Below the pieces are notes generated by a model, which ran no database searches, was not told the DNA's origin, and saw only the letters and a list, made by a program, of their open reading frames with translations. Made by a program: the position numbers and the translations under genes. This document shows positions 7,228-14,001 of a stretch of 14,001 nt of DNA, piece after piece; position 1 is the stretch's first letter, and every line of letters begins with the position of its first letter. The DNA is from Agrocybe praecox (Eukaryota > Basidiomycota > Agaricomycetes > Agaricales > Agrocybaceae). The stretch is from NCBI GenBank assembly GCA_964017145.1, contig CAXHKQ010000262.1, positions 1 to 14,001 of the forward strand, read 5' to 3'.

Positions 7228-8002
7228 TTAACCAGCTTCTGCAATGATACCGATGGGAACCTACTTGTCAATGTTGAGGATGTTCTCAGGAGATGGAGAG
7301 AGTATTTTGCAGAGCTTTTAGCCAGTGACGATTCATCATCCACCAATATTAGACCACCACCGCCAGCATCGCCTGTAGAGGACATGAAAGAAGCATCTTT
7401 ACCTTCCATAACTAAGATAAAAGTGGCCATAAACAAGCTGAAAAGGAACAAGAGTCCTGGATCTGATGGAATCGCGTAGCTCATAAAAAGCGCTGGAGAC
7501 ATCTTCGCCGAACTTCTAGACGAAATTTTCAGTAGGACATGGACAACTTTTACTATGCCCAGTGACGTGAGCCTCAGTATGATAACACCCATATACAAGA
7601 AAGGGGTCAAGAGAGAATGCTAAAACTACAGAAGAATAAGCGTTCTAAACTCAGCATACAAGGACCTATCTTTCATCCTGCGTGAGCGGCTGAAACCATA
7701 TCTCGCTGATATCATCGGAGATTACCAATGTGAATTTAGACCTGGAAAACCCACCACAGACCAGATCTTCACATTGCGACAAATCCTCTAGAAGACACGC
7801 GAATTTAAAATCGACACTTACCACCTTTTCATCGATTTCATGAAGGCGTACAGCAGCATTGTTAGAGATGAGCTATACTCTGCAATGATGGAACTGGGCA
7901 TCCCTAAGAGACTCATCCTTCATGAAGGCGAACGACAGCATTGTTAGAGATGAGCTATACTCTGCAATAATGGAACTGTGTATCCCTAAGAGCCTCATCC
8001 GC
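7228..8002 (+). pseudogene. RTE-like reverse transcriptase N-terminal half
   Basis: A single frame is kept from 7228 through the first copy of motif A and on to 7920, broken only by stops at 7477-7479, 7621-7623 and 7789-7791. It reads SFCNDTDGNLLV, VLRRWREYFAELLA, INKLKRNKSPGSDGIA, MITPIYKKG, NYRRISVLNSAYKDLS, DYQCEFRPGKPTTDQIFTLR and HLFIDFMKAY. These are the N-terminal RT blocks 0 to A of RTE-like elements. The first catalytic aspartate (F-I-D-F) is present, while the A-Y-D tail of motif A has become A-Y-S. An 82-base tandem duplication follows immediately and shifts the frame. Motifs B and C are absent downstream. Confidence 0.85.
7839..8002 (+). repeat. 82-bp tandem duplication inside the RT
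   Basis: 7839-7920 and 7921-8002 are adjacent copies that begin CATGAAGGCG and share CAGCATTGTTAGAGATGAGC, with about 90% identity by eye. The unit covers the end of motif A and the following helix. Since 82 is not a multiple of three, the duplication also breaks the frame. The copies differ at several sites, so the event is not very recent. Confidence 0.9.
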
Positions 8003-8345
8003 TTATGTCAGATGACCCTAGCAGAAGAACGTGCTGGAAGTATTTGAGAAGAAATTCTACTTATCAATTTCGGTCCTGTCTGCGAATGAGAAGAATGCAG
8101 GATACGGTACAATCACCAGCTGTACCGATTGTACAACGACCTTGGTATCGTGAAGCGCATACAAAAACAACGTCCAACGAACCACTTAGAAAGATAGCAT
8201 TCGCCTCTAAATAGACTTTGGGAGGATCACGGATTCAAGGGGGATACCCAAGAAACATTACCAACTGGAGGAGCCTTGCTGTAGACTAAGAGATGTGGAG
8301 AAATGTTTTTGATAGATTATGATTTACCTGTGGATCGTATATTCA
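8003..8345 (+). pseudogene. Truncated RTE-like ORF2 C-terminal part
   Basis: From LCQMTL just after motif A the reading jumps to LINFGPVCE and RIRYNHQLYRLYNDLGIVKR (8099-8158), which normally lie after the thumb, so motifs B and C and the thumb are deleted. Further on the frame reads the equivalents of GGSRIQGG and NITNWRSLAVD, with the D-R-E-M-W segment cut by stops. Compared with the copy at 4600-4908 it lacks the G-R-x-x-Q-R-W-L-D segment. The shared string CTGTACCGATTGTACAACGA shows both derive from the same family. A reduced AAGGTAAGTAAAT tail follows. Confidence 0.75.
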
Positions 8346-8753
8346 TCAAAGGTAAGTAAATAATCATTATTTCTTCGATATTAGGATTGGCTGCTATTGC
8401 TATTCCAAAATCAGCAGTCAATGACGAGTATGTTTAGGTTGAACAATGATGCTGAGTATCGCTATGGGTACTTATGTAGCCTTATTGCTTACTGAACATA
8501 ACCGAATGGAGCTAACTTTCTCGTTGAAGAGTCAAGTTTGAAGAAAACATAAAAACTTATCAATATGGTTTGCTTAACGATAATACAATCTGTTTAATCA
8601 TTTGCAGAACGATCGATGTAATAAAAAATATATATAAATTTTCAACCACCATTGCTTCATGTGATTAATCTGATCATAATAATAAAATCAAAAAGCTATA
8701 AAAACTGAACAAGGAACATTTAAGAAAACAAAAATCATAAAAGCCCTCCTTAC
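8346..8753. other. Intron or 3' flank of the dipeptidase gene, no other gene seen
   Basis: AT-rich sequence after the retroelement tail. On the minus strand it begins with the GTAAGG donor of the dipeptidase exon. If that donor is not used, the dipeptidase frame reads on to a TGA at 8688-8690 and an ATTAAA polyadenylation-like hexamer occurs on the minus strand at 8593-8598. No further dipeptidase exon was recognised. Confidence 0.5.
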
Positions 8754-8892
8754 CTCTTCCACTTCTTTGAACACTCTAATGAGATTTCTACCAGCTAACT
8801 TAGCAATATCCTCTTCCGTCCACTTATCAGACTCTAGTAATGCTGCAAACAAGTATGGATACTTCGACACATCTTCTAATCCTTTGGGAACT
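8754..8892 (-). CDS. Membrane dipeptidase (family M19) exon, C-terminal part
   Basis: The minus-strand exon encodes VPKGLEDVSKYPYLFAALLE, then SDKWTEEDIAKLAGRNLIRV and FKEVEE. V-P-x-G-L-E-D-V-S-K-Y-P and the W-T-E-x-D-I-x-x-L-A-G-x-N-x-x-R-V-F helix are diagnostic of animal renal-type dipeptidases, zinc enzymes that cleave dipeptides and cysteinylglycine-type bonds, usually at the outer cell surface. The exon begins after a pyrimidine-rich acceptor ending TTAG at 8893, with one base completing the codon split by the upstream intron, then 46 codons. It ends in phase 0 before GTAAGG (8753-8748). No stops or odd residues are seen, so this is a functional-looking exon. The zinc ligands lie in upstream exons outside the window. 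Confidence 0.9.
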
Positions 8893-9322
8893 CTAACGGA
8901 AAGGGAAAGAAAAATAAACAATAATTACCCAATGTATACAAGCAATGTAAAATATTTCACACGTGCAAGGACGAACAGATAACAATTTTCAATTAAAAGA
9001 TTTCCCTGCCCTCCTCTGGGTTTCGATGAGGAGGACGCAATCACGATGAGCAAACGGGAGCTACCTTAATTGTATAATTAATAGGTTTCATGTTTAAATT
9101 ATGTAAGAACGTCAAAATGCCATAATAAATTACTGTCAGTTAATCAAAGTTAATATTTTTGTCATCCTCTTGTTAAATGACATTACGCGCCTGTACTCAG
9201 AATTTTCGTGGTTGTTTAGCACGAAAGGAAAAATCGTATACATACTAGTTAGTATAGTTGGGATTGAATGATTTCAGTCAACCATCTAACTATAGTAATT
9301 GTACTTAATTTATGTTTTTAGG

Positions 9323-9705
9323 GTGTATATTTAATGTCATACATTCACCGTTCACTAGGGTGTTCCACTTTTTAAGCAATGGTGTCGGATTCGAGGGAAT
9401 CGAAGGTTTTCTATATTGTCGCATTTAATCATGAATTTCAATCCCAAAAATCAGACACTTTTCAAGAGGAAAATCACCGCTAAAACCGAAAATCAATATT
9501 TTTTAAGGACCAGCTTAGAGTGTTATTAAAATAAATGCTTTTAATTTAAGAACCATGCGAGTGTCTAATTTGCGATATGTTAAATGAAAGGTAAAGAAAC
9601 GCTCTTCCAGGCCATAATATGAATAAAATACATCCAAGAACAAATTATTTGAAAATATACAAAAAAATATTATTCTGTAACTTTGAGGATTTTCCACTGA
9701 AATGT
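9323..9705 (+). repeat. Unclassified intronic repeat, copy A
   Basis: It matches the reverse complement of 12940-13185 in blocks: TAGGGTGTTCCACTTTTT at the left edge (9356 on, about 84% over 80 bases by eye), AATCAATATTTTTTAAGGAC at 9491-9510, TAAAGAAACGCTCTTCCAGG at 9592-9611, and a final ACTTTGxGxATTTTxCAC near 9680-9697. Copy A is longer than copy B by internal indels. It has no coding capacity. At its left edge is a 33-bp segment (9323-9355) that is not inverted relative to copy B. Family unknown; a MITE-like or foldback element is plausible. Confidence 0.75.
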
Positions 9706-9844
9706 TTAAAAAGTGTAAAGAGTTGAGATTCTTATGTTCCTAAACATTTTATATAAGATTAAAATAACAAGCAAAAAATCCAGTCTACAAATTTTTATTA
9801 AAAACAAGAAATCCTATGAAATTGTGATTTTAATCATAACTAGC

Positions 9845-10380
9845 TAGTGAGTCATGGGGTACAACTCTTTGTTATGGCGTCTTTTTACTTCTCCGTCAAG
9901 GTTAGCTGGACCATATATCACGCGAAGGACTTTCCTTCAAAACCCATTAAGGAGCTGCTCATCTTCTGCTTTGAAAGTCCAGAATTCACTACCACAAAGT
10001 AGCATTGGCAATATGAGCTCATTGTATAGCTTCAACCTAGGAAGCTCTTGATGTATTTTTGGACCGCATGAGTTTACTCAGCCCATAGAGCATAGTACGA
10101 TCCTTCTCTTGATTTCGCTGGTGACGTCAATATCCGATGTTATCTCGGGCCCAGGTATACCAAATTTCTAACCATTTCAAAATTGTAATGATCCATGTTG
10201 AAAGTTGGACCTAGATCGAAATGCGACTCTTAGACCTTGTTGTCAGTAAATACTTCGTTTTTTTCGTTAATCTGTAGGCCAATGGAGTTCGCAGCTCGTT
10301 AACTCGAAAAAAAGGATTCTTCCACATCTTCCTTAGATCTACCAATAAGACTTGTTGAAGATAACGTGGCTTGTGTTTAT
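9845..10380 (-). pseudogene. Post-polymerase region of the intronic RTE-like element
   Basis: On the minus strand the frames carry IGRSKEDVEESF, GLQINEKNEVFTDNKV, HYNFEMVRNLVYLGPEI, DIDVTSEIKRRIVL, LKLYNELILPMLLCGSEFWT and RKVLRVIYGPANLDGEVKRR. These are the conserved steps after the YADD motif: I-G-R-S, G-L-x-I-N-x-x-K, N-F-x-x-V-x-x-x-x-Y-L-G, E-I-K-R-R-I, K-L-Y, G-S-E-x-W and the F-E-R-K-x-L-R-x-I-x-G-P box. Bases just before I-G-R-S no longer encode A-D-D, so the polymerase site is lost. A TGA interrupts the F-E-R-K box. The final RNA-binding-like tail present in the plus-strand copies is missing. Confidence 0.75.
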
Positions 10381-10385
10381 GTTTG

Positions 10386-10523
10386 CTAGTTCATAATCAA
10401 CTCGAGAATGATTTTAAATAAGCCACATGAAAGTGAACCACCTTGCCGCAAACCTCGGTGAGTACGAAAATTACTTGTGGTTGTGCCAGCAGCTCTTACC
10501 CAAATCCAGGTGTTGTCTGGCGT
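10386..10523 (-). pseudogene. RT motif B of the intronic RTE-like element
   Basis: After the MITE and its target duplication the frame reads TPDNTWIWVRAAGTTTSNF, then RTHRGLRQGGSLSCGLF and IILELIM, with a TAG-free run to about 10386. G-L-R-Q-G is the motif B loop that positions template and nucleotide. The acidic residue after Q-G is replaced by glycine. Directly joined to motif A (by removing the MITE), the spacing from A-Y-D to G-L-R-Q-G is only about 25 residues instead of around 60, which shows an internal deletion of the element. Confidence 0.75.
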
Positions 10524-10531
10524 GTCGTATG

Positions 10532-10968
10532 TAGAGATGGTTATTTGAAGAGATGTGCAATCTCGTAAGAAAAGTATTTGGATTTTTGACAAGACTATCC
10601 CAAAACATTGGTACAACATTCAGAAACTCTGAAATTAATTTTTATTATAAATTCATGGAATTAGGGTAAAAGTTGAATTTCCTGAGCACCACATGCATTT
10701 GAGAGGTTTGTGGAGGAAGGGAAATACGCCTAGGAATCATATTCACACTCTCCAAGCTATTTTGCGTTACTAGCACCTATCATATATTCACATTCTTAAG
10801 GTTTTCTTAATTCAAATTTTAGGTTTTTTGAAACTTTTTTGAGGTAAGGTTTTCATATTGGGGGTAAATTTTGTGAACTGGTTCTTAATTTTGGTTCTCA
10901 TTTTTTTCAGAATGCACATCTCCTTATATAACCATCTCTAGTCGTCTCTCCTTATATAACCATCTCTA
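10532..10968. mobile_element. hAT-like MITE with perfect 8-bp target site duplication
   Basis: The 437-base unit starts TAGAGATGGTTAT and ends ATAACCATCTCTA, a 13-bp perfect terminal inverted repeat that extends with few mismatches to about 32 bases (28 of 32 against the inner right copy). It fits the hAT terminal rule Y-A-R-N-G. The octamer GTCGTATG flanks it exactly on both sides (10524-10531 and 10969-10976). Removing the unit and one octamer lets the minus-strand RT frame run from DFKQAYD directly into TPDNTW. The interior is AT-rich and non-coding. One end carries a 28-bp tandem duplication. Confidence 0.92.
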
Positions 10969-10973
10969 GTCGT
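10920..10973. repeat. 28-bp tandem duplication over the MITE end
   Basis: CTCCTTATATAACCATCTCT followed by AGTCGT occurs at 10920-10945 and again at 10948-10973. Each unit holds the terminal inverted repeat plus five bases of the target duplication (GTCGT), so the duplication happened after insertion and gives the MITE two nested right ends. Confidence 0.9.
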
Positions 10974-10976
10974 ATG

Positions 10977-11430
10977 CTTGTTTAAAATCGACAAAAAGGT
11001 AATAATAGTGGAGTTGGAACTCCCATGTTTTCTCGATTATCTGTCTAAGAGGTAGGACTTCATTCTTTCAGCGATGATTGACGAGAGGATCTTATTTGCG
11101 ATGTTCAGAAGACTGTTACCTCGGTAGTTTGAGCAGTTATATTTATCGTCTTTCTTTAAGAAAGGACAGATGGTGTTTTCGTTCCATTCGTGTAGCGTTC
11201 TTTCTTTGTTCAAATTTGAGTATTTAGTTGGTGGAAGCATTTCACGAAGCTTTCACTAGCTGCTTTGAATAACTCTGCAGGGATGCCATCTGAGCTTTCG
11301 CTTTTATTGTTCTTGAGCTTTTGTATTGCGGCTTGAACTTCTGCTCTGGATGGCGGAGGTACTACTTCGTTGTTGTTGTATCGTGTCTCTCTTTGTGGGT
11401 TTTCTTCTTGGTCTCCATTAAGAAGCTCTC
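10977..11430 (-). pseudogene. RT fingers and motif A of the intronic RTE-like element
   Basis: Minus-strand frames read EVQAAIQKLKNNKSESSDGI and PAELFKAASESFVKCFHQLN, then WNENTICPFLKKDDKYNCSN with YRGNSLLNIANKILSSIIAE in the frame 11240-11037, and IIEKTWEFQL, YLFVDFKQAYD just before the MITE. These are RT blocks 0 to A of the RTE-like type, with the catalytic aspartate of F-V-D-F retained. The usual D-Y-Q-x-G-F-R-P-x-x-S-T-x-D-Q-I-F segment between R-M-K-S-Y-L and I-I-E-K is absent, a deletion of about 20 to 25 residues. The frame changes at least once near 11225. Confidence 0.8.
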
Positions 11431-11689
11431 GCTAGCTTTGCTGTTCTTCTCATCGCTTTACTAAAAGCTTCCTGGTTGGATTTTTCGCATATATCTCCTT
11501 TTACGCAACAGACCTGTCATATTTTCTGTCACGCCAGGACTGCTTCTTCTGTGGTTTTCTGGAATCCAGGAGGCTTTGAGCAACTTCCTTCAGTCCTTTG
11601 AGCACAAATACCACTTTTCCTTAATGGTGTTTTCCTGAGGAAAAGCTACAAGTCTAGCTTCCAGTTCCGTCGTGAAAGGCTGGGTGATA
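11431..11689 (-). pseudogene. Endonuclease-RT linker of the intronic RTE-like element
   Basis: Between the endonuclease end and the first RT block, minus-strand frames give SLLDSRKPQKKQSWRDRKYD, corresponding to the K-P-x-x-x-x-x-W-F-D-E-E-C linker motif with F-D-E-E eroded, followed by basic residues and NGDQEENPQRET. Three or more stops are present. It serves only as a bridge showing that the flanking endonuclease and RT pieces belong to one insertion. Confidence 0.55.
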
Positions 11690-12160
11690 TTAGCGTTCAA
11701 AAGGGACTCGATTAGATCGCGAGATAAATAGCTTTTTCGCCTCTATTCTGCATCTGACCTTTGCTCTGACAAGGTGGTCGTCAGATTCGATGTTAGCTCC
11801 ACTCAAGGTCTTCACATACATGATGTACGAAGCATGCCGATTGTCACGAAGTATGTGACCAATCTGATTCATAGTTTTCCCGTATGCAGATACCCAGGTG
11901 TACTTGTAAACAAAACTGTCGGGCGAAAAAGGTACTACCAATGGCCATGTTTCTTGAAGCTGCGACACACCGTTGTCGTTGGTATCAAGGCTATGTTTAC
12001 CGACGGTTCCTGTCATGCCCTATTTGTTTCAAATTGAGCGTTGAAATCTCCTAGTACTATCTTAACATCGTATAGGTTGACAAAGAATGACTTTCAAGCT
12101 TTCCTCTTGTACATCTGTGGGGGCATGGGCACACATATGGCTGATGTTGGTGAGGGTAAT
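11690..12160 (-). pseudogene. APE-type endonuclease C-terminal half of the intronic RTE-like element
   Basis: On the minus strand the blocks are ISHMCAHAPTDVQEES (the A-H-A-P-T strand), VLGDFNAQFE (about 12057-12028, the G-D-F-N-A metal site, intact), then VGKHSLDTNDNGVSQL, YKYTWVSAYGKTMNQIGHIL and ANIESDDHLVRAKVRCRIEA. Here the catalytic S-D-H has become S-D-D-H with an intact histidine, and N-Q-I-D has become N-Q-I-G. A stop and a small frameshift separate G-D-F-N-A from G-K-H-S. The spacing is otherwise close to full length, so this is the best preserved endonuclease in the window. Its N-terminal W-N-V-R half is not recognisable upstream. Confidence 0.85.
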
Positions 12161-12165
12161 TATTC

Positions 12166-12939
12166 ATGTATATTATGCTTCGTTCTTATAAGTAGCCTTA
12201 TCGACCCAACGCTATTTGGAATAGCTATCAGAACCCTAGAGTTAATACTACCCCATCTATACCTTTTTCTGTTCGAAACATCAATGACCGAGATCCTGAA
12301 GTCATTACTGCCTAACGAAATTACTTTTAAACTACTTAATTACCTTTGTTAACTAATCATGGTGATCCTGAAGTTAATACCTTTCCAACGACACCAATAT
12401 TGATAGGTTTTATGATAAAAACCAGGAGAAAATAGGAACGTTACGTATCGCTCCGAAACGTAAAGTAAACGTTCACGTGATGTTACAGTTACAAAAAGTA
12501 GCTTAAGAATATATAATATTTCGTAGGATTACTCTTCAAATATTTTTGTCTTATATAAAAGTTGAAAATAAATATTTGGAGATTATTTCTTCACGGAATG
12601 TCAGATATGATATGTTTTTGAATAGCTTCTTAAATCTAGAAAGTTGCATTTTTTTTTAAATTTTTTTGAAAATCGGATTTGTTTTAAGAATTATTTTGTA
12701 GCTTTTGAAGTGATGATGAGTAGCTTTTAAACAAGATATCATTTGCAGAGTTTGGTCAGAGGATGGTGTCAAAATATGTTTTTTTGGGAAAATGTCTCCA
12801 AAAAGTTTTCAAAAAATCGTTGAAGACTTTTTCTTACACGGAACAAAAAAATCGAAATACGGGTTCCATCAAATTCATCAGTGAATTGAATTATAACAAC
12901 CTTGCTGTCTGAGGGTAAGATTACCCGTCGATTTTACCC
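12166..12939. other. Intron sequence without identified element
   Basis: AT-rich, with long T and A runs (12650-12680, 12780-12800) and stop-dense frames. An open frame on the plus strand (12041-12352) overlaps the endonuclease remnant and shows no recognised domain. The loosely repeated words CTTCACGGAA (12590) and TTACACGGAA (12834) suggest old repeats, but no boundaries can be drawn. Confidence 0.4.
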
Positions 12940-13218
12940 GTGAAAAATGCACAAAGTTAGAGTATATTTGGATATTTTCGAATATTATTGACCTTGTTTT
13001 CCTGGAAGAGCGTTTCTTTATCTTCAATTTTAAGAACGTTCCGAATTGGTCCTTAAAAAATATTGATTTTGGTTTTATACAAATGTCCGGTTTCTGGAGT
13101 TAATATTCATGAATAAATGCGACAATTCGGAAAACCTTGGGTCCACTCAACTCCGACACCATCGCTGAAAAAGTGGGACACCCTAGTGTATATTTAATGT
13201 CATACATTCACTGTTCAC
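12940..13218 (-). repeat. Unclassified intronic repeat, copy B (inverted to copy A)
   Basis: 12940-13185 is homologous to copy A in reverse complement, with the shared blocks CCTGGAAGAGCGTTTCTTTA (13001-13020) and GTCCTTAAAAAATATTGATT (13049-13068) and an edge reading GTGGGACACCCTA (13173-13185). The adjoining 33 bases (13186-13218) equal 9323-9355 of copy A at 32 of 33 positions but in the same, not inverted, orientation. No target duplication or coding sequence is evident. Confidence 0.75.
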
Positions 13219-13360
13219 AATGTCGGATAATAAGTAGCTATATCAAATACGCTTTTGCTAGTTGGTTTTTGGTTAAAATAAAGTCATTAATATTCGAAAG
13301 GCATGTTATACATTTGGATTCTAATTAGAATAAGGGAAAACAAGCGTTCAATTTACTTAC

Positions 13361-13436
13361 AAATTTACTCCGTCGTAACCAGCTCCGATTCCAACGTGAT
13401 CAATTCCAGCTACATCCCTGATGTGGTTTATATGTG
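13361..13436 (-). CDS. Membrane dipeptidase (family M19) exon, active-site region
   Basis: This 76-base minus-strand exon encodes HINHIRDVAGIDHVGIGAGY followed by DGVN, matching the H-I-x-H-I-R-x-V-A-G-I-D-H-V-G-x-G-x-x-x-D-G-V stretch that is nearly invariant in animal dipeptidases. The aspartate of the Y-D-G turn corresponds, by family knowledge, to the active-site aspartate near the two zinc ions in the human enzyme. The exon starts with two bases of a split codon after CCTTTCCCTTGAACAG (a good polypyrimidine tract and acceptor, with a TACTGAT branch-like site upstream) and ends with two bases before a consensus GTAAGT donor. The next exon at 8892 completes the codon. No defects are seen. 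Confidence 0.92.
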
Positions 13437-14001
13437 CTGTTCAAGGGAAAGGAAATTTTTCATCAGTATATCGGATTATAGCTAATTATTTACATGTTAC
13501 TTTTTATGCCACTCTTTAAAGTTAACGTAAGCAGTCTCTTCTCAAGTATCTCATCAATTCTAATTGCTGCCAACCAAATTTGAAACATGTGAAAACTTTA
13601 CAAGTTACTTTCAAGAAAAAGAAGCAAAATATGACAATGTGGCTCTTGAGAGTTTCCTCCACAAACTTTTTTCCTTTTTCATAAATTGATTTCACAACGA
13701 GTTTTTTACTTGCGGCTTATTGCTAGTGAAGTGTATTGTTATGAATGGCGGTTTAATGCACTTTCTTCCTCGCCTCTTGAGTTTTCAATGGCTATGAATT
13801 TAACTACTTATTCATGATTTTATCATAATTTTTGTATACCTTTTAGAATAGCTCAAGGAGTTGCTGAATAAAAGATTGCATTTTATATGCTGCTGGTTGA
13901 GGTTTGATTGAATTTACTTAAGTTGTTAATTTGGTGTGGCGTTAAAAAAGTAGTTGTCAAGTGACTTATTTTAGGAAATTCTCTAGTCTTGAAGTTTTTT
14001 C
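13437..14001. other. Upstream dipeptidase intron, no exon or element recognised
   Basis: The minus-strand sequence before the 13436 acceptor shows a branch-like and pyrimidine tract close to the exon, but none of the preceding dipeptidase motifs (such as the M-V-N-F-Y segment) in any frame. No transposon signature was found. The intron continues past the window edge. Confidence 0.5.

Larger units (their letters stand above)
5159..8345 (+). mobile_element. Long decayed RTE-like retrotransposon copy, rearranged and interrupted
   Basis: In order: 5' subrepeats (5159-5398), a direct duplication of the 5' end with the first endonuclease block (5462-5815 and 5880-6231), endonuclease remnants to 6542, the linker (6583-6940), an inserted hAT-like MITE (6963-7219), the RT N-terminal half (7228-8002) and a truncated C-terminal part (8003-8345). 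RNase H is absent, as expected for RTE-like elements. RT motifs B and C are deleted near 8020. With stops in every coding block the copy is non-autonomous. It lies antisense to the dipeptidase gene. Confidence 0.8.
9845..12160 (-). mobile_element. RTE-like retrotransposon in the dipeptidase intron, sense to the gene
   Basis: Read on the minus strand, the endonuclease C-terminal half (12160-11690), linker (11690-11400), RT fingers and motif A (11400-10977), an inserted MITE (10968-10532), RT motif B (10523-10386) and the post-polymerase region (10380-9845) appear in the correct order. No RNase H is seen. The YADD motif is destroyed, the segment between motifs A and B is shortened, and stops and frameshifts are frequent. 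It belongs to the same broad RTE-like type as the plus-strand copies, but the sequence is a different family. Confidence 0.8.
8893..13360 (-). other. 4,468-bp dipeptidase intron filled with transposons
   Basis: The intron runs from GTAAGT at 13360 to TTAG at 8893 on the minus strand. It contains one same-strand RTE-like element, a hAT-like MITE nested within it, and an inverted pair of unclassified repeats. The donor leaves two bases (TT) and the acceptor supplies one (A), giving a leucine codon and an uninterrupted protein across the junction. 8970-9320 and 9706-9844 show nothing recognisable beyond a 7-bp GC hairpin at 9010-9034. Confidence 0.85.

Noticed and set aside
7176..7610. Minus-strand open frame of 144 codons
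   Set aside because: It is the shadow of the well conserved plus-strand RT N-terminal half and crosses the MITE boundary at 7219.
8767..8982. Plus-strand 71-codon frame over the dipeptidase exon
   Set aside because: It is the complement of a clear minus-strand dipeptidase exon with splice sites.
9010..9034. GC-rich hairpin CCTCCTC/GAGGAGG, considered as a Helitron 3' end
   Set aside because: There is no CTRR terminus shortly after the stem and no 5' TC-type end or repeat partner nearby.
10919..10974. 28-bp direct repeats considered as CRISPR-like units
   Set aside because: There are only two units, with almost no spacer, and they are explained by the end of a hAT-like MITE in a eukaryotic intron.
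12041..12352. Plus-strand open frame of 103 codons with hydrophobic residues
   Set aside because: Its first part overlaps the minus-strand endonuclease remnant and the rest shows no domain or splice context. Probably chance in AT-rich intron.
1..14001. tRNA, rRNA or SINE promoter boxes
   Set aside because: No convincing A box/B box pair or cloverleaf sequence was seen by eye on either strand. A tRNA scan would settle it.

Overview
This window looks like a piece of an arthropod, most likely insect, nuclear genome. It is AT-rich, full of decayed non-LTR retrotransposons and non-autonomous DNA transposons, and carries spliced exons of a host gene. There is no bacterial gene organisation, no CRISPR array and no RNA gene that I could recognise. 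The insect assignment rests on the retroelement types and on a CCTAA-like 3' tail. I cannot name the species.

Host gene. Two exons of a membrane dipeptidase (peptidase family M19, DPEP-like) lie on the minus strand: an upstream exon at 13361-13436 and a downstream exon at 8754-8892. Both have canonical splice sites, and the split codon joins correctly (phase 2 donor to matching acceptor) across a 4,468-bp intron. Earlier exons lie beyond the right edge. A later terminal exon would lie to the left but was not identified; a read-through alternative ending is described.

Left half (1-8350), plus-strand retroelement debris, antisense to the dipeptidase gene. 1142-1336 is an RTE-like endonuclease fragment. 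1423-3610 is a decayed element of the Jockey/R1/I superfamily: linker, partial RT, thumb, RNase H, zinc-binding tail and a CCTAA-like end. 4370-4947 is an internally deleted RTE-like copy ending in an AAAGT microsatellite. 5159-8345 is a longer RTE-like copy with 5' subrepeats, a 352-bp near-identical direct duplication of its 5' end, a broken endonuclease, a fairly well preserved RT N-terminal half with an 82-bp tandem duplication, and a truncated 3' end. A 257-bp hAT-like MITE (6963-7219) interrupts it; removing the MITE and one target copy restores the reading frame.

Dipeptidase intron (8893-13360). A third RTE-like element (about 12160 down to 9845) lies on the same strand as the gene. 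It is split just after RT motif A by a 437-bp hAT-like MITE (10532-10968) with a perfect 8-bp target duplication and 13-bp perfect terminal inverted repeats. The intron also carries an inverted pair of an unclassified repeat (9323-9705 and 12940-13218). In that pair a 33-bp end segment points the opposite way relative to the repeat body in the two copies.

No new enzymatic system is evident. The most informative signals are the host exon pair, the two frame-verified hAT insertions nested in retroelements, and the flipped 33-bp segment.
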